Below are positions 44,016 to 53,499 of a stretch of 64,000 nt of DNA, one piece after another. The notes below the pieces were generated by a model. That model ran no database searches. It worked only from the letters and a program-made list of their open reading frames with translations, and was not told the DNA's origin. How positions within the stretch are numbered: position 1 is the stretch's first letter; each line of letters opens with the position of its first letter. The translations under genes were made by a program, and so were the position numbers. Source of the stretch: RPQJ01 sp963748985 (lineage in GTDB: Bacteria > Pseudomonadota > Gammaproteobacteria > Steroidobacterales > Steroidobacteraceae); contig CAVVKQ010000008.1 in the NCBI GenBank assembly GCA_963748985.1, forward strand, positions 21,538 through 85,537, read 5' to 3'.

Positions 44016-45113
44016 ATGACCCTACTCGGCGCCCCAGATTTCGTCCACGGTTCGCGCCCACGCGTCGGCGTCGTGCTCGTGAACCTGGGCACGCCCGCGG
44101 ATCCTTCGCCGCGCTCGGTGCGCAAATACCTGGCCGAATTCCTCTCGGACCCGCGGGTCATCGAGGCGCCGCGCCTGCTCTGGTGGCTGGTCCTGCACGG
44201 CGTCATCCTGCGCACCCGCCCGAAGCGCAGCGCCCATGCCTACCAGAAGATCTGGACGCCGGAGGGTTCGCCGCTCCTGGTCGAATCGCGCAAGCTGGCC
44301 GCAGGACTCGCCGCCAGGTTGCAGCAACGCTTCGGCGACGACGTCCTGGTCGATCTCGCGATGACGTACGGCCAGCCGTCGATTCCGTCGGTGCTCGATC
44401 GATTCCGCGAACGAAACGTGCAGCGATTGCTGGTGCTGCCGCTCTACCCGCAGTATTCCTCGACGACGACCGGCAGCATCTTCGAGTTCGTCACGCGTGA
44501 GCTGTCGCAGTGGCGCTGGATGCCGGAGCTGCGTTTCGTCAACCAGTATTGGGAAGGCGAGTCGTACCTGCGTGGCGTGGCGGACAGCATCGCGAAGCGC
44601 TGGGAAACGCACGGTCGCAAGCACCTGCTGTTCTCCTTCCACTCGATCCCGAAGCGCTATTTCCTCGCTGGCGACCCGTACCACTGCTTCTGCCTCGGCA
44701 CGGCCCGCGGCGTCGCGCAGCGGCTCGGCCTGGCCGAGGACGAATGGTCGCTGGGATTCCAGTCGCGGTTCGGCCGCGAAGAATGGCTGAAGCCGTACGT
44801 GGACATGATGCTGCAGGACTACGCCAAGTCGGGTCCAAAGCGCGTCACGGTCGTCTGCCCGGGATTTGCGACGGACTGCCTCGAGACGCTGGAGGAAATC
44901 AGCATGCAGAACCGCGACCTGTTCCTCGGGCAGGGCGGTGAAGAGTTCGACTACGTGCCGTGCCTGAACTCGAGCCCTGCACACGTCGACGTGATGGAAG
45001 ACGTCGTACTCCAGCACGTGGGTGGCTGGCCCGAACTCGGCGCCGGGCGCCTTGGCGACGCGGCCCTCGCCGCGCAGCGCGAGCGCGCGTTGGCCCGCGG
45101 CGCACAGCGCTGA
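44016..45113 (+). CDS. hemH: ferrochelatase
   Basis: Last step of heme synthesis: inserts Fe2+ into protoporphyrin IX. 365 residues; N-terminal VGVVLVNLGTPADPSPRSVR, LDFSEFLSDPRV-like AEFLSDPRVIEAPR, active His in LLFSFHSIPKRY, and PGFATDCLETLEEI with Glu ligands. Complete. The product serves the cytochromes encoded in this window, including the cbb3 oxidase and cytochrome b561. Confidence 0.96.
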   Translation: MTLLGAPDFVHGSRPRVGVVLVNLGTPADPSPRSVRKYLAEFLSDPRVIEAPRLLWWLVLHGVILRTRPKRSAHAYQKIWTPEGSPLLVESRKLAAGLAARLQQRFGDDVLVDLAMTYGQPSIPSVLDRFRERNVQRLLVLPLYPQYSSTTTGSIFEFVTRELSQWRWMPELRFVNQYWEGESYLRGVADSIAKRWETHGRKHLLFSFHSIPKRYFLAGDPYHCFCLGTARGVAQRLGLAEDEWSLGFQSRFGREEWLKPYVDMMLQDYAKSGPKRVTVVCPGFATDCLETLEEISMQNRDLFLGQGGEEFDYVPCLNSSPAHVDVMEDVVLQHVGGWPELGAGRLGDAALAAQRERALARGAQR

Positions 45114-45136
45114 CGGCGCGCTCCGTTCAGTCGCTC

Positions 45137-45862
45137 ATGCCGCTCGGACGTTTTCTCGAAATCAGCCTCGCGACGACCGACGTCGCGGAGTCACTCGCGT
45201 TCTACGAGTCGCTCGGCTTCGTGCAGGCGTCGGTCGGCGAAGCGTGGCAGCACCCGTATGCCGTGGTCACGGATGGTCGCCTCAGCCTCGGCCTGCATGG
45301 AGCGGACTTCGTGAGTCCTCTGCCGACCTGGGTCGCACCCTCGTTGCGCGAACGTCTCGCTACGCTCGCCACCCTCGACGTGACCGTCGACGAAGCGCGT
45401 CTCGACGACGTTTCGATGCATCAGGCGCTCTTGCGCGACCCCTCGGGCCAGTCGTTGCGGCTGCTCGAGGCGCGCACGTTTTCACGACCCGAGCTTGCGC
45501 CGGCGCATTCGACGACCCTCGGCTACTTCGAGGAGTTCGCCATCGCGACGACCAACCTCACCGCCGCGAGCGCGTTCTGGGAACGCGTGGGGTTCGTCGC
45601 GTTCGAGCCGGTCCGCGAGCCGTTCACAAGAGCCGTCGCTGCCAGCCGCGATTTCAATGTCGGGCTCTACGCGATCGACTTGCAGGCGCCGGTACTGGTG
45701 TTCTCCGATGCGGCGATGCCCGAACGAATCGCCAGCCTGCGCGATCAGGGCCACCGCTTCTCGCAGCGCATGCCGCGTGAACTGACGGCGATCGGAGCCG
45801 AGATGCTCGAGGCACCGGAAGGTACGCAGCTGCTGTTGCTCACGGAACTCGCGGCGGGCTGA
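45137..45862 (+). CDS. VOC-superfamily protein with two glyoxalase-like domains
   Basis: 241 residues; two VOC repeats (about 1-120, FLEISLATTDVAESLAFYES; about 130-240, FEEFAIATTNLTAASAFWER). Each has the beta-alpha-beta-beta pattern, but metal ligands are not obvious in both halves, so it may be a binding protein rather than an enzyme. Its stop overlaps the 3' end of the convergent YceI-like gene by 23 bases. Confidence 0.8.
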   Translation: MPLGRFLEISLATTDVAESLAFYESLGFVQASVGEAWQHPYAVVTDGRLSLGLHGADFVSPLPTWVAPSLRERLATLATLDVTVDEARLDDVSMHQALLRDPSGQSLRLLEARTFSRPELAPAHSTTLGYFEEFAIATTNLTAASAFWERVGFVAFEPVREPFTRAVAASRDFNVGLYAIDLQAPVLVFSDAAMPERIASLRDQGHRFSQRMPRELTAIGAEMLEAPEGTQLLLLTELAAG

Positions 45863-46604
45863 TCGCGCCGGGCGTCGCGGCCGCAATCTCAAAGCGGATC
45901 TCGAGCGTGTCGGCGACCCGGATGGCGCCGCCCGCCACCGAGAACGGCGCAATGCCGAAATCGGTCTGGTTCAACCGCAACTCACCTCGCGCGGTCAGGC
46001 TGTCTGCATCGCGCTCGACCACGACCGGAATCTCCTGCTCACGCTCGACCCCCTTCAGCGTCACGGCCACACGGACGATGGGTTGCGGCCAGACACCGGA
46101 CGCCGCGGAGGATCGCAGCGTGATGGTCGGAAAATTCTCCCCGTCGAGCACCTCGGCGCGCAACATGTTGTGGCGCGTGCCGGCCCGCGCGTCGTCCGGA
46201 ACCGGCGCGGCGAACTCCAGGCCCGCCGCGGCACGCGCTGCAGGCAGATCCACGTCGAAGCGTTCGACCGGCAGGGTCAGTTCAAAGGACGAGTCCGCCG
46301 GCGCTTTCCCGACCCAGACCGAGCCCGCTTCGTCCGCTGAAGTGATCACGTGGTCATGGCCCAGCTTTGCGAGCGGGCCTGCTCGACGGACGACGACGGT
46401 GACGACGGTCCGCTCGGGGTCGACCTGAAACCTGCGCGTGCCCGCACCTGTCGCCGTCGCTGTTGAACCCACGGACTGCGACTGCGAGGCATTCGCGGAT
46501 GGCGGCGGTGCCGTGGTCGAACGGCAACCAGCCAGGATTACGAGCGCCGCAAGAATTGCGCATCGGCCTGGACGTGCCGCGCCTTCCCGCGCGTTTGCTA
46601 ACAT
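45840..46604 (-). CDS. YceI-like lipoprotein
   Basis: 254 residues from ATG 46604 with a lipoprotein signal (ILAALVILAGC). The mature part is a YceI-type lipid-binding beta barrel (YKF/isoprenoid-binding fold): RFQVDPERTVVTVVV, LAKLGHDHVITSADE, ELTLPVERFDVDLPAA, ELRLNQTDFGIAPFS. The HDHVI variant groups it with periplasmic YceI relatives. Divergent from the cytochrome b561 gene. Confidence 0.85.
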   Translation of the reverse strand: MLANAREGAARPGRCAILAALVILAGCRSTTAPPPSANASQSQSVGSTATATGAGTRRFQVDPERTVVTVVVRRAGPLAKLGHDHVITSADEAGSVWVGKAPADSSFELTLPVERFDVDLPAARAAAGLEFAAPVPDDARAGTRHNMLRAEVLDGENFPTITLRSSAASGVWPQPIVRVAVTLKGVEREQEIPVVVERDADSLTARGELRLNQTDFGIAPFSVAGGAIRVADTLEIRFEIAAATPGAISPPRVP

Positions 46605-46633
46605 GGCGGGATCATCCCACAGGAAGTCGCTCC

Positions 46634-47182
46634 ATGCCCCTGCGCAATACCGCGGAAGCCTACGGCAGTCTCGCCAAGTTCCTGCACTGGGCCATCGTGC
46701 TGTTGATCGTGCCACAGTACTTCATCGCGGAAGCTGCAGAAGAATTGCCCAAAGGGCTCGAAAGGCTCCAGGTCATGGACTGGCACAAGTCACTCGGCAT
46801 GCTGGTCCTGCTGCTGACCCTGGCGCGCATCGGCTGGAAAGTCATGAACCGCGGCATGCCGGGCCCCATCGGCGAACCGTGGCAGCGCAAGGCCGCCGCG
46901 GCCGGCCACGGCCTGCTCTACCTGCTGGTCCTCGCCCAGCCGATTTCCGGTTGGGCCATGTCCTCGGCCGCGAACTATCCGGTGACCCTCTTCGGCTGGT
47001 TCCAGTTCCCCGCACTGGTCGGCGAAAACCATGACCTGCACGAAGCGCTGGAGGAAGTGCACGAGGTGCTCTTCTACTCGCTCGTCACGCTGGCGGGCGT
47101 GCACATTGCCGCGGCGCTCTACCACCACTTCATGCTGAAGGACGGCGTGCTCCGGCGCATGCTGCCGTTCTCCCGGCCATAG
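46634..47182 (+). CDS. cytochrome b561
   Basis: 182-residue four-helix diheme membrane protein that moves electrons between the quinone pool and other carriers. Heme His candidates: KFLHWAIVLLI, MDWHKSLGMLVLLL, GHGLLYLLVL and VHIAAALYHHFM. It is followed after 2 bases by a YceI gene, a pairing also seen in E. coli (yceJ-yceI). Confidence 0.92.
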   Translation: MPLRNTAEAYGSLAKFLHWAIVLLIVPQYFIAEAAEELPKGLERLQVMDWHKSLGMLVLLLTLARIGWKVMNRGMPGPIGEPWQRKAAAAGHGLLYLLVLAQPISGWAMSSAANYPVTLFGWFQFPALVGENHDLHEALEEVHEVLFYSLVTLAGVHIAAALYHHFMLKDGVLRRMLPFSRP

Positions 47183-47184
47183 GC

Positions 47185-47772
47185 ATGAACACACGCCGCC
47201 GCGCAGGCGTCATGGTGCTGCTGACGGCCCTCGCACTGGGACCTGCAGCACGGGACGCGGTGGCGATGGCCTGGGTGGTCGATCCGGCGCACAGCCAGCT
47301 GACGTTTCATCCCCGTCTCGCGGGGGGCGAATTCGCGGGCCGTTTCGAGCGTTTCGAAGCGACGATCCGGTTCGACCCGGCCGACCTCGCACATTCCAGC
47401 CTGCGGGTCGTCGTCGACCTGCTCGGTGCCCGTACCGGCGACGCCGATCGCGATGCCGCATTGCAGGGCAGCGACTTTTTCCAGACCACGCGCTGGCCCA
47501 CGGGAACGTTTGCCAGCACCGGGATCAGGTCGTTGGGCACCGGTCGCTTCGAGGCCACGGGCAGACTGACGCTGCGCGACGTCGCGCACGACGTTCGCGT
47601 CCAGTTCCGCTTCGATTCGACTGCACCAACCGGCGGCACGGCGCGGATGATCGGCTCATCGAACCTGCGGCGCCTCGAGTTCGGCGTCGGTCAGGGCGAC
47701 TGGCGCAGCACCGAGTGGCTCGACGACGCGGTGCGGGTCGAATTCGACCTCGCCCTGCGCGCCGCACGCTAA
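47185..47772 (+). CDS. YceI-family periplasmic lipid-binding protein
   Basis: 195 residues: signal peptide (VMVLLTALALGPAARDAVA), then a YceI barrel beginning WVVDPAHSQLTFHPRLAGGE with TIRFDPADLAHSSLRVVVDL, QGSDFFQTTRWPTGTF and RLTLRDVAHDVRV. The barrel binds a long isoprenoid or similar lipid such as a quinone. Cotranscribed with cytochrome b561, so it may carry quinone or a related lipid for it; that link is inference. Confidence 0.9.
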   Translation: MNTRRRAGVMVLLTALALGPAARDAVAMAWVVDPAHSQLTFHPRLAGGEFAGRFERFEATIRFDPADLAHSSLRVVVDLLGARTGDADRDAALQGSDFFQTTRWPTGTFASTGIRSLGTGRFEATGRLTLRDVAHDVRVQFRFDSTAPTGGTARMIGSSNLRRLEFGVGQGDWRSTEWLDDAVRVEFDLALRAAR

Positions 47773-47903
47773 AGCGGTATGCGCCGCTGCAAACCTGGGC
47801 GCAGCTTCCCTGGGCAGGCGGCGCAGTGGAAACGGGCATAGAATTCCTGCTCGCTGCGGGAGCTGGCAGCAACTTCAACATTAAACGAGGCGGGGTGTCC
47901 CAT

Positions 47904-49103
47904 ATGTCATTGCGTACCACTGCGGTAGATGCGCGCCTGGTGCTGGCACTTGCCGTCGGGCTCGCGCTCGCCGGATGCCAGAAGAAGCAGGAACAGGCCG
48001 CCACGGACGCTGCGGCGCCGGCGGCAACGACGGCATCGGAAGCCCTCGAAGGCCAGGTCGACATCGTCGCATGGCCTGGCTACATCGAGCGCGGCGAAAC
48101 CGACAAGAACTACGACTGGGTGACCCCGTTCGAGCAGGACACCGGTTGCAAGGTCAACATCAAGACGGCCGGCACGTCGGACGAAATGGTCTCGCTGATG
48201 ACGCAGGGCGGCTACGACCTCGTCACGGCCTCGGGCGATGCGTCGCTGCGACTGATCCGCGGCGGCACGGTGCAGCCGATCGACGTCGCGCGCGTTCCGA
48301 GCTTTGCCAACGTGGACGAACGGCTCAAGCAGGGCACCTGGCATTTCGTCGATGGCAAGAATTACGGCACGCCCTATCAGTGGGGCCCGAACGTGCTGAT
48401 GTACAACACAAAAGCGTTCCCGACGGCGCCGAAGTCGTGGTCGGTCGTGTTCGAAGAACAGAAGCTCGGCGACGGCAAGAGCAACAAGGGCCGCACGCAG
48501 GCCTACGATGGCCCGATCTATCTTGCGGACGCCGCGCTGTACCTGATGTCGAAGAAGCCGGAACTCGGCATCAAGGACCCGTACGAACTCAACGAGGAAC
48601 AGTACGCCGCCGTGCTGGGGTTGCTGCGCCAGCAACATCCGCTGGTGCACCGCTATTGGCACGACGCGAACGTCGCCGTCCAGGACTTCACCAACGAAGG
48701 CGTGGTGGTGTCGGGTTCGTGGCCGTTCCAGGTCAATACGCTCGTCGCGAACAAGCAGCCGATCGCCAGCGTCGTTCCGGACGAAGGCGCGACGGGCTGG
48801 GCCGACACGACCATGCTCGCCGCGAACGCGAAGCACCCGAACTGCGCATACAAGTGGATGGAGTGGTCGCTGAACGCGAAGGTGCAGGGCGACGTCGCCG
48901 CCTGGTTCGGCTCGGTGCCGGCCGTGCCGGCCGCGTGCAAGGGCAATGCGCTGCTGACCGACACGGGTTGCGCCACCAACGGCTTCGACAACTTCGACAA
49001 GATCCACTTCTGGCGCACGCCGGAAGCCGCGTGCAGCACGGGCACGTGCGTGCCTTACAGCCGCTGGGCGACGGATTACGTCGCGGTGATGGGCGGCCGC
49101 TGA
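47904..49103 (+). CDS. polyamine ABC transporter substrate-binding lipoprotein (YdcS/PotD-like)
   Basis: 399 residues; lipoprotein signal with lipobox LAGC (Cys about 22), an Ala/Thr linker, then a type 2 binding protein: VDIVAWPGYIERGETDKNYD, TAGTSDEMVSLMTQGGYDLV, PYQWGPNVLMYNT, LMSKKPELGIKDPYELNEEQ. Closest in style to the E. coli YdcS protein. First gene of a five-gene unit (binding protein, ATPase, two permeases, aldehyde dehydrogenase), so putrescine or a similar diamine is the likely cargo. Confidence 0.92.
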   Translation: MSLRTTAVDARLVLALAVGLALAGCQKKQEQAATDAAAPAATTASEALEGQVDIVAWPGYIERGETDKNYDWVTPFEQDTGCKVNIKTAGTSDEMVSLMTQGGYDLVTASGDASLRLIRGGTVQPIDVARVPSFANVDERLKQGTWHFVDGKNYGTPYQWGPNVLMYNTKAFPTAPKSWSVVFEEQKLGDGKSNKGRTQAYDGPIYLADAALYLMSKKPELGIKDPYELNEEQYAAVLGLLRQQHPLVHRYWHDANVAVQDFTNEGVVVSGSWPFQVNTLVANKQPIASVVPDEGATGWADTTMLAANAKHPNCAYKWMEWSLNAKVQGDVAAWFGSVPAVPAACKGNALLTDTGCATNGFDNFDKIHFWRTPEAACSTGTCVPYSRWATDYVAVMGGR

Positions 49104-49170
49104 CCGGAGGAGCAGGTCTCGAGCGCGCGGCACACCACGGGGGATGCCGCGCGCCGGACCCACAGTCGAC

Positions 49171-50193
49171 ATGACTCCCGCGATCGAACTGCGCGCAACA
49201 CGCCGCGCCTTCGGCTCCGTCGTCGCGCTCGATTCCGTCTCGCTGACGATCGAGCCCGGCGAATTCTTCGCCCTGCTCGGCCCCTCGGGCTCGGGCAAGA
49301 CCACGTGCCTGCGCCTGATCGCGGGCTTCGACCAACCGGACAGCGGCGCCATCCTGCTCGACGGCGAGGATGTGACGAACACGCCCCCGTTCGCACGCAA
49401 CGTCAACACGGTGTTCCAGGATTACGCGCTGTTTCCGCACATGACCGTGGCGGAAAACGTCGCTTACGGACTGCGGGTGCGCGGCATTGCCGCGCCCGGG
49501 CGCGCGCAGCGGGCCGCCGCAATGCTCGACCTCGTGCGACTCGGCGAGTTTGGCGCGCGTCGGCCGCACCAGCTCTCCGGTGGCCAGCGTCAGCGCGTGG
49601 CGCTGGCCCGCGCGCTGATCAACCAGCCGAAGGTGCTGCTGCTCGATGAGCCGCTCGGCGCGCTCGACCTCAAGCTGCGCGAAGAAATGCAGCTGGAACT
49701 CAAGGGCCTGCAGCAGCGCCTGGGCATCACGTTCGTGTTCGTCACGCACGACCAGGGCGAGGCATTGAGCATGGCGGATCGCGTTGCCGTGTTCAGCCGG
49801 GGCCGCATCGAGCAACTCGACACGCCGCGCGAACTCTACAATCGGCCGCAGACCGCGTTCGTCGCGGGATTCGTCGGCAGCGCCAACGTGGTCGGGCGTG
49901 AAGCCGCGCAGGTCCTGACCGGCCGTGACCGCGCCTTCGCGATCCGGCCCGAACTGATCGACCTCCTCGCAGCGGGCGAGCAGGCAGCGGACGGGTACGT
50001 CCAGTGCGCTGGCGAAGTCGTCGACGTTCTCTATCACGGCGCGAGCAGCCGGTTGCGCGTGAAGGTGGACGAGCGCACGACACTGGCCGTGGCGCGATCC
50101 GAGTCCGGCGGCGGTGGTGCCCAGGGCCTCACGACGGGCACGCGTGTGCGTCTTGCGTGGCGGCCCGATCACGCCGTCCCGTTGCAGGACTGA
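49171..50193 (+). CDS. polyamine ABC transporter ATPase (YdcT/PotA-like)
   Basis: 340 residues. Walker A GPSGSGKTTCLRLIAGFDQP, the VFQDYALFPHMTV Q-loop, signature LSGGQRQRVALARALI, Walker B LLLDEPLGALD and a C-terminal TOBE domain (about 270-335; EVVDVLYHGASSRLRVKV). Start ATG 49171. Energises the two permeases that follow; only 2 bases separate it from the first. Confidence 0.94.
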   Translation: MTPAIELRATRRAFGSVVALDSVSLTIEPGEFFALLGPSGSGKTTCLRLIAGFDQPDSGAILLDGEDVTNTPPFARNVNTVFQDYALFPHMTVAENVAYGLRVRGIAAPGRAQRAAAMLDLVRLGEFGARRPHQLSGGQRQRVALARALINQPKVLLLDEPLGALDLKLREEMQLELKGLQQRLGITFVFVTHDQGEALSMADRVAVFSRGRIEQLDTPRELYNRPQTAFVAGFVGSANVVGREAAQVLTGRDRAFAIRPELIDLLAAGEQAADGYVQCAGEVVDVLYHGASSRLRVKVDERTTLAVARSESGGGGAQGLTTGTRVRLAWRPDHAVPLQD

Positions 50194-50195
50194 CC

Positions 50196-51104
50196 ATGGC
50201 CGGCCGCGCGCAGTTTTCGCATCAGGGTCGCCAGGCGTTCTACTTCGCGCTGCTGCTCGCCCCGCCGCTGCTCTGGCTCGGCATCGTCTACCTCGGGTCG
50301 CTGTTGACGCTGCTGCTGCAGAGCTTCTATGCGATCGACGAGTTCACAGCCCGCATCGTGCCGGAAGTCACGCTCGCGACGTACCGGCAGCTGCTCACGC
50401 AACCCGCGCACATCGACATAATCGTGCGCACGCTGCTGATGGCCGTCGCCGTCACCCTCGCTGCGGCGGTCATTGCGTTTCCGGTGGCGTTGTACATGGC
50501 GCGCTACGCCGGGCCGCGGACCAAGGCGCTCTTCTACGTGGGCGTGATGCTGCCGATGTGGACCAGCTACCTCGTCAAAGTCTATGCGTGGCGCCTGATC
50601 CTCGCCAAGCAGGGCATCGCGAGCTGGGGCTTCGAGCACCTCGGCCTCACGGGTGCACTGGACCAGGCGCTGGCGGTGCCGGTCGTCGGCGGGCCGTCGC
50701 TGGCCTCGTCGTACATCGGCATGTTCGTCGTGTTCGTCTACATGTGGTTGCCGTTCATGATCCTGCCGCTCGCGGCGGCCCTCGAGCGGGTGCCCGAGTC
50801 GCTGCTGCAGGCCTCGGCCGATCTCGGCGCCAGGCCGGGCCAGACGTTCCGCAACGTCGTGCTGCCGCTTGCACTGCCCGGACTTGCCGCTGGCTCGATC
50901 TTCACGTTCTCGCTGACGCTCGGCGACTACATCATTCCGAGCGTGGTCGGCGCACCGGGTTACTTCATCGGCATGATGGTCTACCAGCAGCAGGGCACCG
51001 CCGGGAACCTGCCGCTCGCCGCCGCGTTCTCGGTGGTGCCAATCGTGCTGATCGGGCTGTACCTGATGCTCGCCAGGCGGCTGGGGGCGTTCGATGCGCT
51101 CTGA
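50196..51104 (+). CDS. polyamine ABC transporter permease (YdcU/PotB-like)
   Basis: 302 residues with six helices; binding-protein-dependent permease domain with the EAA-like loop ESLLQASADLGARPGQTFRNV contacting the ATPase. Extended N-terminal helix LLAPPLLWLGIVYLGSLLTL. Overlaps the next permease gene by 11 bases. Confidence 0.93.
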   Translation: MAGRAQFSHQGRQAFYFALLLAPPLLWLGIVYLGSLLTLLLQSFYAIDEFTARIVPEVTLATYRQLLTQPAHIDIIVRTLLMAVAVTLAAAVIAFPVALYMARYAGPRTKALFYVGVMLPMWTSYLVKVYAWRLILAKQGIASWGFEHLGLTGALDQALAVPVVGGPSLASSYIGMFVVFVYMWLPFMILPLAAALERVPESLLQASADLGARPGQTFRNVVLPLALPGLAAGSIFTFSLTLGDYIIPSVVGAPGYFIGMMVYQQQGTAGNLPLAAAFSVVPIVLIGLYLMLARRLGAFDAL

Positions 51105-51915
51105 GCAACTGCGCCGCCCGTCGTGGGAACGCCCTTCGGTGTTCACCCGCGTGATGGCGGCAGTCGGCCTGGTGTTCCTGCACGCGCCCGTCTGGGTGAT
51201 AACGCTGTATGCGTTCACTACGGAGGACCGCACGTACCAGTTCCCTCCGCCCGGATTGACGTTGCACTGGTTCGAAGTGGCCTTCGCCCGCGACGACATC
51301 TGGGAGTCGATGCGGCTGTCGCTGCTCGTCGCGTCAGCAGCCACGCTGCTTGCAATCATTCTCGGCACGCTGGCAGCATTCGCCCTCGCCCGTCGCACGT
51401 TCAGCGGCAAGGAGTCGATCACGCTGCTGTTCGTGCTGCCAATCGCGCTGCCTGGAATCCTCACCGGCCTTGCCTTGCTCGCGGGCATGCGGACGATCGG
51501 ACTCGAACCCGGCTTCTGGACCATCGTCGCGGGTCACGCAACGTTCTGTCTCGTCATCGTCTACAACAACGTCGTCGCGCGCCTGCGCCGCATCCCGCCA
51601 AGCTGGGTCGAGGCCTCGATGGACCTCGGCGCGCGCGGCCACCAGACCTTCCGTTACGTGCTGCTGCCGCAGATCGCCACGGCGCTGCTCGCGGGTGGCA
51701 TGCTGGCCTTCGCGTTGTCGTTCGACGAAATCATCGTCACGCTGTTCACGGCGGGGCACCAGCGAACCTTGCCGATCTGGTTCTACAGCGAATTGTTCCG
51801 ACCGCGCGAGCGGCCCGTCACCAACGTCGTCGCGGTCGTCGTGATCCTCGTCACGCTCGTTCCGATCCTGCTCGCGTACTACCTGACGCGGCCCGACGAG
51901 AGAGGAAGTGAGTAG
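51094..51915 (+). CDS. polyamine ABC transporter permease (YdcV/PotC-like)
   Basis: 273 residues, six helices, EAA loop PPSWVEASMDLGARGHQTFR. Together with the previous permease it forms the heteromeric channel. The TAG stop codon lies in the first heptamers of the repeat at 51907-52036. Confidence 0.93.
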   Translation: MRSEQLRRPSWERPSVFTRVMAAVGLVFLHAPVWVITLYAFTTEDRTYQFPPPGLTLHWFEVAFARDDIWESMRLSLLVASAATLLAIILGTLAAFALARRTFSGKESITLLFVLPIALPGILTGLALLAGMRTIGLEPGFWTIVAGHATFCLVIVYNNVVARLRRIPPSWVEASMDLGARGHQTFRYVLLPQIATALLAGGMLAFALSFDEIIVTLFTAGHQRTLPIWFYSELFRPRERPVTNVVAVVVILVTLVPILLAYYLTRPDERGSE

Positions 51916-52036
51916 TGATTAGTGAATAGTGATTAGTCGGAGGCGGCGGGGCGGCATCCGGTGCAGCGGCGCCTCCGACTATTCACTATTCACTACTCAC
52001 TACTCACTACTCACTACTCACTAATCACTAATCACT
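51907..52036. repeat. heptamer-flanked intergenic element, second type
   Basis: Left arm of four heptamers (AGTGAGT, AGTGATT, AGTGAAT, AGTGATT; 51907-51934) and right arm of eight (two ATTCACT, four ACTCACT, two AATCACT; 51981-52036), complementary to each other. Between them a GC-rich core (51938-51977) begins CGGAGGCG and ends CGCCTCCG. It lies between the permease and aldehyde dehydrogenase genes of one operon, with the first stop codon inside it. Confidence 0.85.
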
Positions 52037-52074
52037 GCTTTCTGTACGCCACCTTCACGCACCGGAGCGAACCC

Positions 52075-53499
52075 ATGCAGACTAAACTCCTGATCAACGG
52101 CAAGCACGTCGCAGGCGAAGGCAAGGTCGAGGACGTGTTGAACCCGGCCACCGGCAAGGTGCTGGCCCGCGTTCCTGAGGCCTCGCGCGCTCAGGTCGAC
52201 GCAGCCGTGAAAGCGGCCGGCGCTGCGTTCGAGGGTTGGCGGAACACCGCACCGAAAGACCGCGCGTACCTGCTGTTGAAGCTCGCGGACCGCATCGAGG
52301 CCGACGGCGCCGCGTTTGCGAAGCTGGAATCGCAGAACTGCGGCAAGCCGCTGGCGGCTGCGCTGAACGATGAGATCCCCGCGATCGCCGACGTGTTCCG
52401 CTTCTTCGCCGGCGCCTGCCGGACGATGACGGGGGCCGTCGCGGGTGAATACCTCGCCGGGTTCACCAGCATGATTCGCCGCGACCCGATTGGTGTCGTT
52501 GCATCGATCGCGCCGTGGAATTACCCGCTGATGATGGCAGCCTGGAAGCTCGGCCCGGCGCTCGCGGCGGGCAACACTGTCGTGCTGAAGCCTTCCGAAC
52601 AGACGCCGCTCACTGCGCTGAAGCTGGGCGAACTGCTCGCGGAGATCTTTCCGGCTGGCGTCGTGAACATCGTCTGCGGCCGCGGCAGGAGCGTCGGCGT
52701 GCCGCTCACGAAGCACCCGCAGGTGCGGATGATCTCACTGACCGGCGACGTCGCGACGGGCGGCAGGATCCTCGCGCAGGCCGCGGACGGCATCAAGCGC
52801 ACGCACCTGGAACTTGGCGGCAAGGCGCCCGTGATCGTGTTCGATGACGCGGACGTCGAGAGCGTCGTGGAGGGCGTGCGCACGTTCGGCTACTACAACG
52901 CGGGCCAGGACTGCACGGCCGCCTGCCGCATCTACGCGGGCGCGAAAGTGTACGACAGGCTCGTCGCCGATCTCTCGAGCGCGGTGAGCACGATCAAGAC
53001 CGGGCTGCAGACGGCGAAGGGCGTCGAGATGGGCCCGTTGATCAGCGCCGAGCAGCGCGATCGCGTCGCGGGTTTCGTGCAGCGCGCGCAGCGGCAGAAG
53101 CACATCGAGATCACCGCGGGCGGCAATGCCGGCACAGGCGGCGGCTTTTTCTTCGAGCCGACGGTGATCGCCAACGCAAGGCAGAGCGACGAAATCGTGC
53201 AGCGCGAAGTGTTCGGCCCCGTCGTTTCGGTTACGCGTTTCAAGGACGCGGACGATGCCGTGAAGTGGGCCAACGATTCGGAGTACGGCCTGGCGTCGTC
53301 GGTGTGGACACAGGACGTCGGCAAGGCGATGACTGTCGCGTCACGCCTGCAGTACGGTTGCACCTGGATCAACACGCACTTCATGCTCGTGAGCGAGATG
53401 CCGCACGGCGGCTTGAAGCGCTCCGGCTATGGCAAGGATCTCTCGGCGTACGCGCTCGAGGATTACTCGGTGGTGCGGCACGTCATGGCGAAGCTTTAA
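52075..53499 (+). CDS. gamma-aminobutyraldehyde dehydrogenase (YdcW/PatD-like)
   Basis: Oxidises 4-aminobutanal from putrescine to GABA with NAD+. 474 residues; Glu in HLELGGKAPVIVFDDADVES, catalytic Cys in NAGQDCTAACR, end motif SEMPHGGLKRSGYGKDLSAY as in YdcW/betaine aldehyde dehydrogenases. Its place after the polyamine transporter genes supports the GABA route over betaine. GABA would then pass to the gabD product, encoded separately at 41273 and frameshifted. Confidence 0.92.
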   Translation: MQTKLLINGKHVAGEGKVEDVLNPATGKVLARVPEASRAQVDAAVKAAGAAFEGWRNTAPKDRAYLLLKLADRIEADGAAFAKLESQNCGKPLAAALNDEIPAIADVFRFFAGACRTMTGAVAGEYLAGFTSMIRRDPIGVVASIAPWNYPLMMAAWKLGPALAAGNTVVLKPSEQTPLTALKLGELLAEIFPAGVVNIVCGRGRSVGVPLTKHPQVRMISLTGDVATGGRILAQAADGIKRTHLELGGKAPVIVFDDADVESVVEGVRTFGYYNAGQDCTAACRIYAGAKVYDRLVADLSSAVSTIKTGLQTAKGVEMGPLISAEQRDRVAGFVQRAQRQKHIEITAGGNAGTGGGFFFEPTVIANARQSDEIVQREVFGPVVSVTRFKDADDAVKWANDSEYGLASSVWTQDVGKAMTVASRLQYGCTWINTHFMLVSEMPHGGLKRSGYGKDLSAYALEDYSVVRHVMAKL

